Notes under the pieces: generated by a model
What the model was told of the DNA's origin: nothing
The model's input: only the letters and a program-made list of their open reading frames with translations
The model's database searches: none
In this document: piece by piece, positions 1-7,788 of the stretch
Numbering within the stretch: the first letter of the stretch is position 1
How the letters are laid out: each line of letters begins with the position of its first letter
From: Galdieria sulphuraria
Taxonomy: Eukaryota; Rhodophyta; Bangiophyceae; Galdieriales; Galdieriaceae
Reading direction: 5' to 3'
DNA: 10,130 nucleotides
Assembly (NCBI RefSeq): GCF_000341285.1
Contig: NW_005178419.1
Span: 1 to 10,130, forward strand
Made by a program: the position numbers and the translations under genes

Positions 1-1302
1 ATGAGGATTCCTTACGAAAGAGCACAAAAAATACTTACTGCCACGCAAGAAATTACTAACTTCCTTCCTCTTCGAACTTCTACATCTCCAGAACGAATAT
101 CCGAATGCTTCCATAATAGTCCAGAGTCTTCTTCATGTAAACATATGGCATTCTTTATTGTAACAGGGTTGCCAAGTGTATCATGAACAACAGCATCGAA
201 ATAGGTTATGACTCCCAAACAGTCACAACCAAGCTTCAGAGAGTTACAGCAAAACCCCAAGCCATATTCTCCAACATCAAATGCTCTAGGATTGAAAATA
301 AAATAGATTCGCCAGAACTATAGTCATAAATAATAAATGCTTACATCTTTCGATTATGTGGTGGTCGAGGGTCTCCATACGGAACTAACATTTCAGCTAA
401 TGATGCACGATGAAGAACTTTTCTGTAAGTTCCTTGGTCACAGAATTCAACATCTCTTAAAACTAAGGCTTCTCGAACATTGAATCCAATATGCAGTCGC
501 CAGTTTTGCCATTCCACAACATGTCCATCCACTTGAAAACTAACTCCCTTAGGTTGGCAAGTAGAGAGAGGTTTCAAATTATCACGCAAATTCTCTTCGC
601 CTAGTTGGCGAACAGTGTACGGATACTGGGTTCTCGGAATGGGAGATATCAGCTTCTCGTGGAGTGTATAATAGATAATTTCCATTAAGTTCAAGTCTAC
701 AATAGGTGTAAAGCCTTCGATAGGATGAGCATACAAATTATCATCTTTCGCATTCATTCGGCACCACAGAAAAACTTGCACTAAACGACGACTCTGTTCC
801 CATGTCTCTCCATCATTTCCAATACCCCAACCATCCGCTATAACAAGATCCATATTATCAAAATGATAATACTTTTTCAAAATAAATTGAACTTTTGGAT
901 CCTTCTTCACAACTCTCTCCACCTCCACTAGTTCATCAAACATAATACGAGGTTGAACATCTTCCATCTGATAAAGATTTGTCAGCGGCCAAGTATGGCA
1001 AATGATCTGAATAATAAGAAGAATGGACTTACACATTTCCAAGAAACTACTTCTTGTTTTTTTAAGTGGACCAGCGCTTGATACATAGTCTGCAAAGTGT
1101 TATCTAAAATACCAACCAAAACTTGACGAGCAATAGAAAACTGATGATGCTTCCAGTGTGAATATTCTTCTTTGCTGGGCTCCTTCAGATCAAAACTGAC
1201 AAAACGAAAACGCCCTTTTGGAAAGGAAGGATAACTTAGACAAATCTTCCTTGCCAAACTTATTTCAGCTTCATTTATGGGGTCAAAAGGATGCATAGAC
1301 AT
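1..1302 (-). CDS. Copper-containing primary amine oxidase, partial (3' end outside window)
   Basis: Oxidises primary amines to aldehydes with release of ammonia and H2O2, using copper and a tyrosine-derived TPQ cofactor. Exons on the minus strand: 1302-1033, 967-345 and 285-39. Introns of 65 nt (968-1032) and 59 nt (286-344) have GTAAGT/GTAAGC donors and CAG/TAG acceptors. The 380 residues seen cover the N2 domain (about 3-88), the N3 domain (about 92-195) and the start of the catalytic domain. Family motifs are VPYGDP (285-290), FDVGEYG with the expected catalytic base Asp301, LGCDC (316-320) and HEED (348-351). Cys320 and Cys346 match the conserved disulfide. The residue two before Asp301 is Ala299, as in the yeast Hansenula enzyme, where others have a gate Tyr. 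A GTAAGT donor at 38-33 ends the last visible exon about five residues before the expected TPQ tyrosine, so the cofactor and copper ligands lie off the edge. Start ATG at 1302-1300. Substrate not determinable. Confidence 0.93.
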
Positions 1303-1370
1303 CTAGAATAAAACAAAAATCAACACCAAACTGGGGTCCGTTGTTCTTATGCAGTGTAACACACGCTTAC
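1303..1370 (-). other. Probable 5'-UTR intron of the amine oxidase gene
   Basis: On the minus strand a GTAAGC donor (1370-1365) and a pyrimidine-rich TTCTAG acceptor (ending at 1303) bound a 68-nt interval, the size of the coding introns in this gene. The acceptor AG directly abuts the ATG at 1302. Joining the upstream exon in phase gives an in-frame TGA six codons before this ATG and no other ATG in between, so splicing would not lengthen the protein. The intron is therefore probably in the 5' leader. Inferred from splice-site quality only. Confidence 0.6.
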
Positions 1371-1472
1371 CTCTGAAGACTGTATTCAAACAACCCTTGA
1401 ATGTTTTTCACCTGGGAAATGTTTCAAGTAAAATCACTTTTGGCAATGGTAAAATTGATTCAAGCCTCCAAC

Positions 1473-1478
1473 TATATA
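1473..1478 (-). promoter_or_regulatory. TATA-like element, amine oxidase promoter
   Basis: TATATA lies about 170 nt upstream of the amine oxidase ATG and about 103 nt upstream of the putative leader-intron donor. Initiation some 30 nt downstream would give a first exon of roughly 70 nt, a sensible length. It reads the same on both strands, so direction is inferred from spacing only. Confidence 0.35.
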
Positions 1479-1536
1479 CAATCATTCATGGACGATTCAA
1501 TGGGAAAGAGAAGAAAGGCAGAGAGGACATTCATTT

Positions 1537-1544
1537 CGACGTCG
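1537..1544. promoter_or_regulatory. CGACGTCG palindrome with ACGT core (possible bZIP-type site)
   Basis: A perfect 8-bp palindrome containing GACGTC sits about midway between the amine oxidase and permease start codons. ACGT-core palindromes are typical targets of bZIP factors. Its shared, GC-rich position in AT-rich DNA makes it a candidate for joint control of both genes. There is one copy only and no direct evidence of function. Confidence 0.3.
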
Positions 1545-1751
1545 TGAGGACAATCAATCGTTGTCGCCTCTTGCTGTATCGTTGAACCCATTGACATTCG
1601 ATCAAGCCTTAGTCTCATCTACTATGCAGATCTTATCTTTGTTAACGGAATTTTGTGCTCCGAAAAATTCTCATACATATTCTCTTTGGTGTTATTTCTC
1701 GTTTGTGAATACATCATCCTGTGTGAGAGAAAAACAAAGTATCAGAAAGCT

Positions 1752-3390
1752 ATGCTCTTGGAACGTTTCCCTTGGCTCAAGTTCTTTCAACCTCGACCCA
1801 GCAAAAGTGACACAACCTTATCTGGCGCACACGGTTCTTCAAAGGGGAAACTTCGACTGTTGCATCTTGTCTTTCAATCCATATCTGGAATTTCTCCCGC
1901 TGGATCAGCCGCAGCCACTCTGACAGCCGCAGCTTACTATGCAAAAGGAGCTTTACCTTTTGCACAACTTTTGTCTTTCATAGCAGGTTATCTTTTAGTC
2001 AACACCACTTGGTGGTTTTCGAGACAAGTAGCAACTTCAGGTGGTTTTCTTGGTTTCGCAGCTGCAGGAATAGGACCTCGATGGGGTATTGTTGCAGGTT
2101 CCCTGTATTATTTTAGAAAATTTGTGCACCTTGGGATATTCTTCACTCTTCTTAGCGGGTCCTCTTTTTTCAGGAGTGATAGAGTCACTTACTGGAAAGA
2201 CCTATCCTACCAAAGTATGGGTAGCAATACTCATTGGTTTCTATCTTCTCATTGCATTAATGGTATTTTCTGGCATTCGCTTATCTTTGGACGTTGCTGC
2301 CTACACTGGAATAGTTGAGCTGATATTACTCTTTGTTATTGCCGTAGTTATTGCAGCTAGAGCTGGAGACCTCAATACTGGACAAGCATTCAATCCTGAT
2401 AATGCCAAGAATCGTCCAGACTTTGCTATTGGAGCATTGTTATCTTTGTTTACGGTAGCAGGCTATTCCTCTGCTGTCAATCTTGCTGAAGAAGTTTCTC
2501 GTCCTCGAAAACAGATCCCTATCGCTGTTCTTATAGCTTACACTACATGTGGCTCTATATTTGTGATTACTGCTTATGCTTATACTATTGGCTGGGGATA
2601 CAAACATATGGACTCATTTGCCAACGCTTTAGTTCCTGGAATAATCCTAACTAGACAATATGCGGACGATTTTCTGGCTTGGCTGTATTTTATTTTTATA
2701 TTTCAATCTACTTTTTTTATTTGTGTAGCTTCCTTATTAGTAGCTGTTCGAATAGTGTTTGCTATGGCTAGGGATGGTATCATTTTTCCTTGGTGGACAG
2801 CCAAACTTTCGAAAACGGGAGAACCTCATTATGCCACTGCACTGAGTTTGATAGTATGCTTTATTATATCTCTGGTTACTGGTCTCATTATGGGTAGTGA
2901 TGATGGTTATAATTTCTTAGCAGTTTGTTCAACTCTTTCGATTTTTTCTGCTCATATTTTAGCAAACACTTCCTTACCCTTTTACTTTAGGAAAATCAAA
3001 AAGTTTCGTGTAATTTTTCATGCCATTGCTCCTATATTAGCCAATTGCATGTTATTATTTGGTATTTTTTTTACTATGTATCCATATGATCCTCAGACAT
3101 TAGGTGCACCTATATGGACTGGAATTTGGTTGATTGCTACTTTCTTATTGACATATGTTACTCCAAAAGAGAATCTAGACCTATACATGAAGAGACTAAA
3201 TATCCGTTCTTATGATTCTAAAGCAACTGGAGGAGAAAGAAATGGGGGTAATACTGGAGAAGAAGATGGAGTCGATGACGCTGAATCGCAGAATATCGTC
3301 AACAATGGCAAAGTGGTTGATGAAATTGTGCCACAAGTAACATTGGATGGGAAAGGCAATGAATCTCTTGAAGAGATATCAAAGCCATGA
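1752..3390 (+). CDS. APC-superfamily amino acid/polyamine permease, with a one-base frame break in TM3
   Basis: A 12-helix membrane transporter of the amino acid-polyamine-organocation superfamily, with closest overall resemblance to bacterial APC permeases. Starting at ATG 1752, residues 1-120 read in one frame through the TM1 signature SGISPAGS (about 44-51), TM2 and GPRWG (108-112). The rest, from TTA at 2113, reads in the next frame to the stop at 3390, giving about 545 residues. The base to skip is one T of the TTTT run at 2111-2114. Both flanks are needed to complete TM3, so this is one gene. TM4-TM12 follow, with EEVSRPRKQIP after TM6 and RIVFAMARDG after TM8. A hydrophilic acidic tail of about 70 residues ends the protein. 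The break may be a sequencing error, real damage, or a sign of splicing: introns 2098-2155 (58 nt) or 2098-2173 (76 nt) also restore frame but remove most of TM3 and have a poor GTTCCC donor. The gene is divergent from the amine oxidase. Substrate unknown. Confidence 0.85.
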
Positions 3391-3847
3391 ATACTTTGAG
3401 ATTCATATGAATTCTTATTATGTGTGTTTTCTTTTGTTTTGTGGTCTTTTGAGTTGGTTAGAATAAATGCTAATCTTGCATTTCAACTATTATCTCAGTT
3501 TTCCGCTAAACGAACTACTGAAGTTTGTATCTCCTTATATTGAGTGTTTTATTTCTGGAGTTATTCCAGCTCTTACCAAATATTGCATATCTCCATAAAG
3601 AATGCCTTGGAAATTCTAATTTGTTCCACTTCGTGGTTAAAAAACTCAGTCAACTTGCTGTCTTGTTAGCATTTCTCTCGAGGGAGAATTGAATGAAATG
3701 TCCACTTGAACACTGAGCAAAGAGCACTCGAATTCTATTTCTTCTTCTAATGGACAACGGAGTCTGGTCCTATAGATAGGGATTGATGGTAATTGCTCTG
3801 TCCGTTATTTTAGACAACCTAGATATCGTCATCTGTTTTCGTTAAAC
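3391..3847. other. Intergenic: permease 3' UTR and promoter of the unknown gene
   Basis: No supportable coding sequence. It holds the permease 3' region, including AATAAA at 3462-3467 (72 nt after the stop) and a 6-bp inverted repeat AAATGC/GCATTT at 3465-3470 and 3478-3483. The leader of the downstream gene follows, ending TTAAACATGA with a purine at -3. Nothing else stands out. Confidence 0.6.
3462..3467 (+). terminator. AATAAA, possible polyadenylation signal of the permease
   Basis: A canonical AATAAA hexamer 72 nt after the permease stop, at the base of a small inverted repeat. The position suits a polyadenylation signal, but the hexamer is common by chance in AT-rich DNA. Confidence 0.3.
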
Positions 3848-5301
3848 ATGAGTACCTTCTCTCTTGACTTGATAGAAAAGGACTTCGTACATTACTGGTT
3901 AATGTCAAAAAACAGTTCTCTGGCTCCTTCTACGTTCATAGACATATCAAACGGGTTTCGAGCGAAGTTTGAATCCGAAAACTTGAACATCAACCTCGAC
4001 TTTCTGGTCTGTCCACAAGCTGTTGTCAATAACATTGTTTTAGGACAGGTAAATCCAACTTCCAAAGAGTTCAGGAGCTTAAAGCTATCCTTGTAGGTTT
4101 TTGGAGACCCTTACTACTTTGCCTTGCCAGAGACGTTAAGCCAAACGGTGCACCCCACAAGTCGGCGATTTGTATTTGATATGGAACAAAGTGAGTTTCT
4201 AGAGGTAAGTTTTTTAGAGTCTTTTTTTAATAATCCCACATATTCTATTTCGCTTTCTGCGTGTGTGTGCGGAGTAGTTTCACTGGTATACCAACCAAAA
4301 CATGTTATTGACCATCTGGCTTAAGGTGAGCCCTGGCAGTAGGAAAATTTTTTACAGAAATAGATTCTAAAGTGAAGTTGCCACAGTTTGTGACAGACAC
4401 TCGGCTAATGAGCTATTTTGTGATGTACGATATGACAGGAAACAAAAGTAGACGACCACAGAGAGTGATTCAAAGTAAAGAGATTGTGTTGCAGAAGCAA
4501 ACTTTAGAGATGGAAAGCGGGCAGTTGTTTTCTGAAGCTAAAGGTGGTGCAGTTCCCTCTTTTTTGCCTAGTGAAGGAATAGAAAGAAGGCTGGAAGCCG
4601 TGCCCCAAGCCCGAGAATTCGTCAGGAACTTATTAGGCTTCTTTGAAGGATTTATAAGAACCTCGGAGTTCGAGTTAAATACATTCAAGCTACTGAAGAG
4701 CAGTATCGCACCTTGCAAAATTGATATTAGTTGTCGAGAACCGAGTGAGGATTTGAAGCTACGTGAACGAAGTCGATGGTGTATGCGGTCTTCATTGTTT
4801 CCCAGCTTGCCCGTTGTGAAAGACCGCGAACCAGTTAGCGTGGTCCACAAACTTATGCAATGTACTATATCTGATATGGAGAGACTTGAAAGTTTCTTCA
4901 GCTCCTGTCATTTTCAGACGCTGTCACCGCCAAATCATAGTATACAACATGTTTCTGAGCAAGATAAATTCTTATCTTTTTCTCAATCTGAAACAGTCAA
5001 GCCGAAGTCTTCAGCTGCCGAAAAACGGAAATGCCATATGCCACGAAATCCCAGTATGAGAATGCAGCAGAGATATGAAGCTACAGAAAGGGAGTTGTAT
5101 GATAGTCGCTTTGGGGATATGATTTCTTCTGACTCACTGATTCCTTCTCCAACTTACACTTGTTCCAGTGAGACGAATGAAGTGGGACAAGACAAAGGGG
5201 AACCTGGCGATTGCTACTTGAACACCGACTTTTTCTCTGAAAGTACTTTGCACACTTATGGATTTTCATTTTCGTCAGATTTTCCAAAGAGAACAGAATA
5301 G
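3848..5301 (+). CDS. Hypothetical protein, four exons, no recognised family
   Basis: Not recognised. The proposed model is exons 3848-4048, 4097-4204, 4278-4325 and 4387-5301, coding about 423 residues. Introns are 48 nt (GTAAAT...TTGTAG), 73 nt (GTAAGT...GAGTAG) and 61 nt (GTGAGC...CCACAG). Phase is kept throughout. The last acceptor could also be at 4377 (52-nt intron), adding three residues. The small third exon encodes FHWYTNQNMLLTIWLK, and without it the chain does not join in frame. The first 200 residues look globular, with aromatic-rich stretches such as FGDPYYFALPE. The C-terminal third is Ser-rich and probably disordered, with a basic patch (KPKSSAAEKRK) and acidic/Ser segments. No signal peptide or membrane helix is evident. 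It lies between the permease (same strand) and the convergent aldehyde dehydrogenase. The existence of a gene is fairly secure from the long last exon and the consistent splice phases; the exact junctions are not. Confidence 0.65.
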
Positions 5302-5323
5302 GAGAATAGATAGAAACGATGGA

Positions 5324-5337
5324 GTTTCGCGCGAAAC
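5324..5337. promoter_or_regulatory. GTTTCGCGCGAAAC palindrome (E2F-like site)
   Basis: A perfect 14-bp palindrome 22 nt after the stop codon of the unknown gene. It contains TTTCGCGC on both strands, matching the E2F/DP consensus TTTSSCGC twice. It lies between two convergent genes, an unusual place for a promoter element, so an unannotated transcript, a 3' regulatory element or chance are all possible. Confidence 0.3.
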
Positions 5338-5549
5338 AAGTCCTATTGTAAAATAAGCCTATGAATTGTCAAAATATACTTTGATCTTCTCTTCGTCGTA
5401 TGTCTAACAATGGCTTGTATCATAAGGTATCTCACACATCACATAGACATAAAATCCTCGTTTAAGAAAATGAGATACGCTTTAATTCCAAAGCAACAAA
5501 CAAAAGAACGCAAATGAAACTTTCATGTGTATATGAACTTTCTTGTAAA

Positions 5550-7064
5550 CTAAAATAGCTCCAAAGGTTGGTCTTTGTAGTTGACTATAACATTTTTGAT
5601 CTGTTGATAGTGTTCTAAAGCAATCTTATGACATTCTCGTCCAAAGCCAGACTTTTTATATCCTCCAAAAGCTGAATGGGCGGGAAATTCGTTGTAACAA
5701 TTCAACCAAACTCGTCCGGCTTCCAATTGTCGTGACACACGATATCCTCGAATATTGTCACGAGTCCACACTCCTGCAGCAAGTCCATATGAACTATCAT
5801 TAGCCATTTGAATAGCGTCGTCTTCATCTTGAAAAGTACAGATACAAAGTACAGGTCCAAAAATCTCTTCTTGAAAAACCCTCATATGGTTATTTCCTAA
5901 AAAGATACAAGGATCCTGTTGATAGGGACTATCATTCTTGCAGTTGGATATAGTTATACATTTGGCTCCTTCTGCTTTGCCGATTTTAATGTATTTTTTG
6001 ATACGTTGCACTTGTTCTAGACTTACTTGGGCTCCAATAATAGTGCTGGTATTCAAAGGGTCACCATGACGTATCTTATTCAGAACCCTTTGCATTCTTT
6101 CTAGGAACCTTTCCAATATACTTTCTTGAACAAGAGCACGTGAAGGACAAGTACAGACTTCTCCTTGATTTAATAAGAACATCATGGCACCTTCTATGGC
6201 CTTCTCTAATAAGCCGTCATCCTTATCCATAATATCTTCAAAGAATATGTTGGGAGACTTGCCACCCAATTCCAAAGTCACAGGAATGATGTTATCCGCA
6301 ACATATTTCATGATTTCTTGACCTGTTGCTGTTTCACCTGTAAAGGCAATTTTTTTTACCTTTGGATGAAGAGCCAAAGGTTTCCCTACTTCTGGTCCAT
6401 AGCCATTTATGACATTAATAACTCCTGGTGGAATAACTTCCATTAATAATTCCATCAATACCAGAATAGAAGCAGGAGTTTGTTCTGCTGGTTTTAAAAT
6501 GGCACAGTTTCCAGCTGCTATTGCAGGTGCTAACTTCCAAGATGCCATAAGAATAGGATAGTTCCAAGGAATAATCAACCCAACTACTCCCAAGGGTTCA
6601 TGAAAGTGATAGGCAACAAGAGTCTCATTGATTTCGGATAGAAAACCTTCCTGGGTAGCGATGGCCCCAGCAAAATACCGAAAATGAGTAGCAGCGTCAG
6701 GAATATCCTCCAACAGAGCTTCTCGAATGGGTTTTCCATTATCCCAAACTTCAGCTACGGCTAGTTTTTCCCTATTCTCATCCATTACTTGTGCTATTTG
6801 ATATAATACTTTGGCTCTGTCTTGTGCAGAAGTTTTTTTCCACGATTGCCAACCTTTATATGCATGTTCCATTGCAACCTCAACGTCTTCAGCAGTTGAC
6901 CTTGCACATTGACAGAATACTTTCCCATCAACTGGTGAAACGTTATCAAAATAGTTTCCCCTGACAGGTGCTATCCATTGATTACCAATAAAGTTGTCAT
7001 ATTTGGGGCGAAAGCTGACTAAACAACCTGCTTCACCAGGTCTACTGTATACTTTCTCACTCAT
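5550..7064 (-). CDS. NAD-dependent aldehyde dehydrogenase, AcoD/ExaC/AldB type
   Basis: Oxidises an aldehyde to the carboxylic acid with NAD(P)+. The intronless 504-residue protein starts at ATG 7064-7062; the frame stays open four codons upstream but without an ATG. It is full length for the superfamily. Residues from the ATG: IPWN with Asn168, the cofactor-binding KPAEQTP lysine 191, AFTGET (about 240-245), LELGGKSP with general base Glu265, NQGEVC with catalytic Cys304, and EEIFGP near 400. FTGET in place of the common FTGST, together with AYHFHEPLGVVG and NQGEVCTCPSR, points to the bacterial acetaldehyde-type group (AcoD, ExaC, AldB) rather than plant betaine aldehyde dehydrogenases. No N-terminal presequence or C-terminal peroxisomal tripeptide is evident (it ends LELF), suggesting the cytosol. 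The lack of introns and the bacterial affinity suggest horizontal transfer. It could take the aldehyde made by the amine oxidase, but the substrate cannot be fixed from sequence. Confidence 0.95.
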   Translation of the reverse strand: MSEKVYSRPGEAGCLVSFRPKYDNFIGNQWIAPVRGNYFDNVSPVDGKVFCQCARSTAEDVEVAMEHAYKGWQSWKKTSAQDRAKVLYQIAQVMDENREKLAVAEVWDNGKPIREALLEDIPDAATHFRYFAGAIATQEGFLSEINETLVAYHFHEPLGVVGLIIPWNYPILMASWKLAPAIAAGNCAILKPAEQTPASILVLMELLMEVIPPGVINVINGYGPEVGKPLALHPKVKKIAFTGETATGQEIMKYVADNIIPVTLELGGKSPNIFFEDIMDKDDGLLEKAIEGAMMFLLNQGEVCTCPSRALVQESILERFLERMQRVLNKIRHGDPLNTSTIIGAQVSLEQVQRIKKYIKIGKAEGAKCITISNCKNDSPYQQDPCIFLGNNHMRVFQEEIFGPVLCICTFQDEDDAIQMANDSSYGLAAGVWTRDNIRGYRVSRQLEAGRVWLNCYNEFPAHSAFGGYKKSGFGRECHKIALEHYQQIKNVIVNYKDQPLELF

Positions 7065-7788
7065 TCCTTCAATCAAATTTGAAATTTGATAAATGAAGAA
7101 TCAAGAACACGATAGCAGTAAGACAATCTGTTAATATTTGCTATAAATATCCCACTTCTTGTACTAGAAGAAATCAGTACAATGGCTAAGGGACTTCTGT
7201 CCAACGGGCTTCCTGAACAATTCCAACGGATACCGACGATGAGTCCTGGCGACTTTGTAGCACTCGAATGGATAATGAATATTATCGAAACCTATTGTTC
7301 TTGTATTGATCATAGTTAGGATCAATACTGAAGGCAAGCACTAACCTCTGTGGCAACTGGAAATAGGAAGCTGAAAATTATTTGTGATACATTTGAAACA
7401 TTCGTGGAAAGTAGAAAAGATAGTGCCCGGCATTAGAAAGGAAAACAATTGAAGTTTCTGAAAATCGCACTTGAAAGATTGAAACCAAACAGACCACATT
7501 TTTTCTCTTTGGTCTAGGATATATCGACTCAGTATAGGATAGGAATGTTCCACGGGAAGCAAATCGTTTCGTTTTTACTGATCAGTTCGCTTCGACTCCA
7601 GTTATTTAACTCTTCTGCATACAATACAATGCCTTCTGTGAACGGATACCTCTCCGCTTATTGAGTCGCCTTCGTGAGACGAGGGGAAGAAATGTCGACA
7701 GTCAATATGGAAGTACAATATCACAAATGTTCTGAATACGTTTGTTTCTATAATCAAAGAACATAGACTACTATTCATATCTTTATTA
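7065..7788. other. Intergenic: aldehyde dehydrogenase promoter and agmatine deiminase 3' region
   Basis: No confident gene. The part next to 7064 must hold the aldehyde dehydrogenase promoter. A TATA-like TATAAATA lies at 7142-7149. A 45-codon plus-strand reading frame, 7182-7319, begins with a good start context (ACAATGG) 40 nt after that TATA. It has no recognisable family and no clear splice continuation, so it is only a possible small gene. Other short frames in 7340-7562 lack family resemblance. AATAAA on the minus strand at 7787-7782 directly follows the agmatine deiminase stop and could serve 3' processing. Confidence 0.5.
7142..7149. promoter_or_regulatory. TATA-like element, aldehyde dehydrogenase promoter
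   Basis: TATAAATA on the plus strand reads TATTTATA on the minus strand, about 80 nt upstream of the aldehyde dehydrogenase ATG, which would leave a leader of about 50 nt. It is also 40 nt upstream of the ATG of a short plus-strand reading frame, so it could drive either direction. Confidence 0.35.

Larger units (their letters stand above)
1371..1751. promoter_or_regulatory. Divergent promoter region between amine oxidase (-) and permease (+)
   Basis: This stretch lies between the leader intron of the amine oxidase gene and the permease ATG, and must hold the start sites of both genes. Visible elements are a TATATA at 1473-1478, well placed for the minus-strand gene (about 100 nt before its leader intron donor), and an 8-bp palindrome CGACGTCG at 1537-1544 with an ACGT core. 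Open stretches here on the plus strand show no family resemblance. A small upstream exon of the permease cannot be excluded, because the sequence before 1752 stays open in the same frame back to at least 1653. Confidence 0.6.

Noticed and set aside
1007-1032. Alternative acceptor giving a 26-nt first intron in the amine oxidase gene
   Set aside because: It is far shorter than the other introns here, and the added residues (starting IICHTW) do not fit the family, whereas the acceptor at 968 gives the expected sequence running into DVQPR.
1653-1751. Longer N-terminus for the permease
   Set aside because: The frame stays open, but its first usable codon is TTG, not ATG. The first in-frame ATG is 1752, which leaves a normal APC N-terminus.
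1561-1923. Plus-strand open frame overlapping the start of the permease
   Set aside because: It is out of frame with the permease and shows no membrane helices or family resemblance; a shadow of the real gene.
2098-2116. A 19-nt intron that would repair the permease frame
   Set aside because: No other intron in the window is below about 48 nt, the donor GTTCCC is poor, and it would remove GSLYY from TM3.
4470-4850. Minus-strand 126-codon frame opposite the unknown gene
   Set aside because: It is antisense to the long last exon and has no splice partners or family resemblance. The plus-strand frame is longer and joins upstream exons in phase.
7590-7720. GC-richer stretch with a TTCGACT resembling a tRNA T-loop
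   Set aside because: The flanking bases do not form a T-arm stem, and no acceptor, D or anticodon arms can be drawn.
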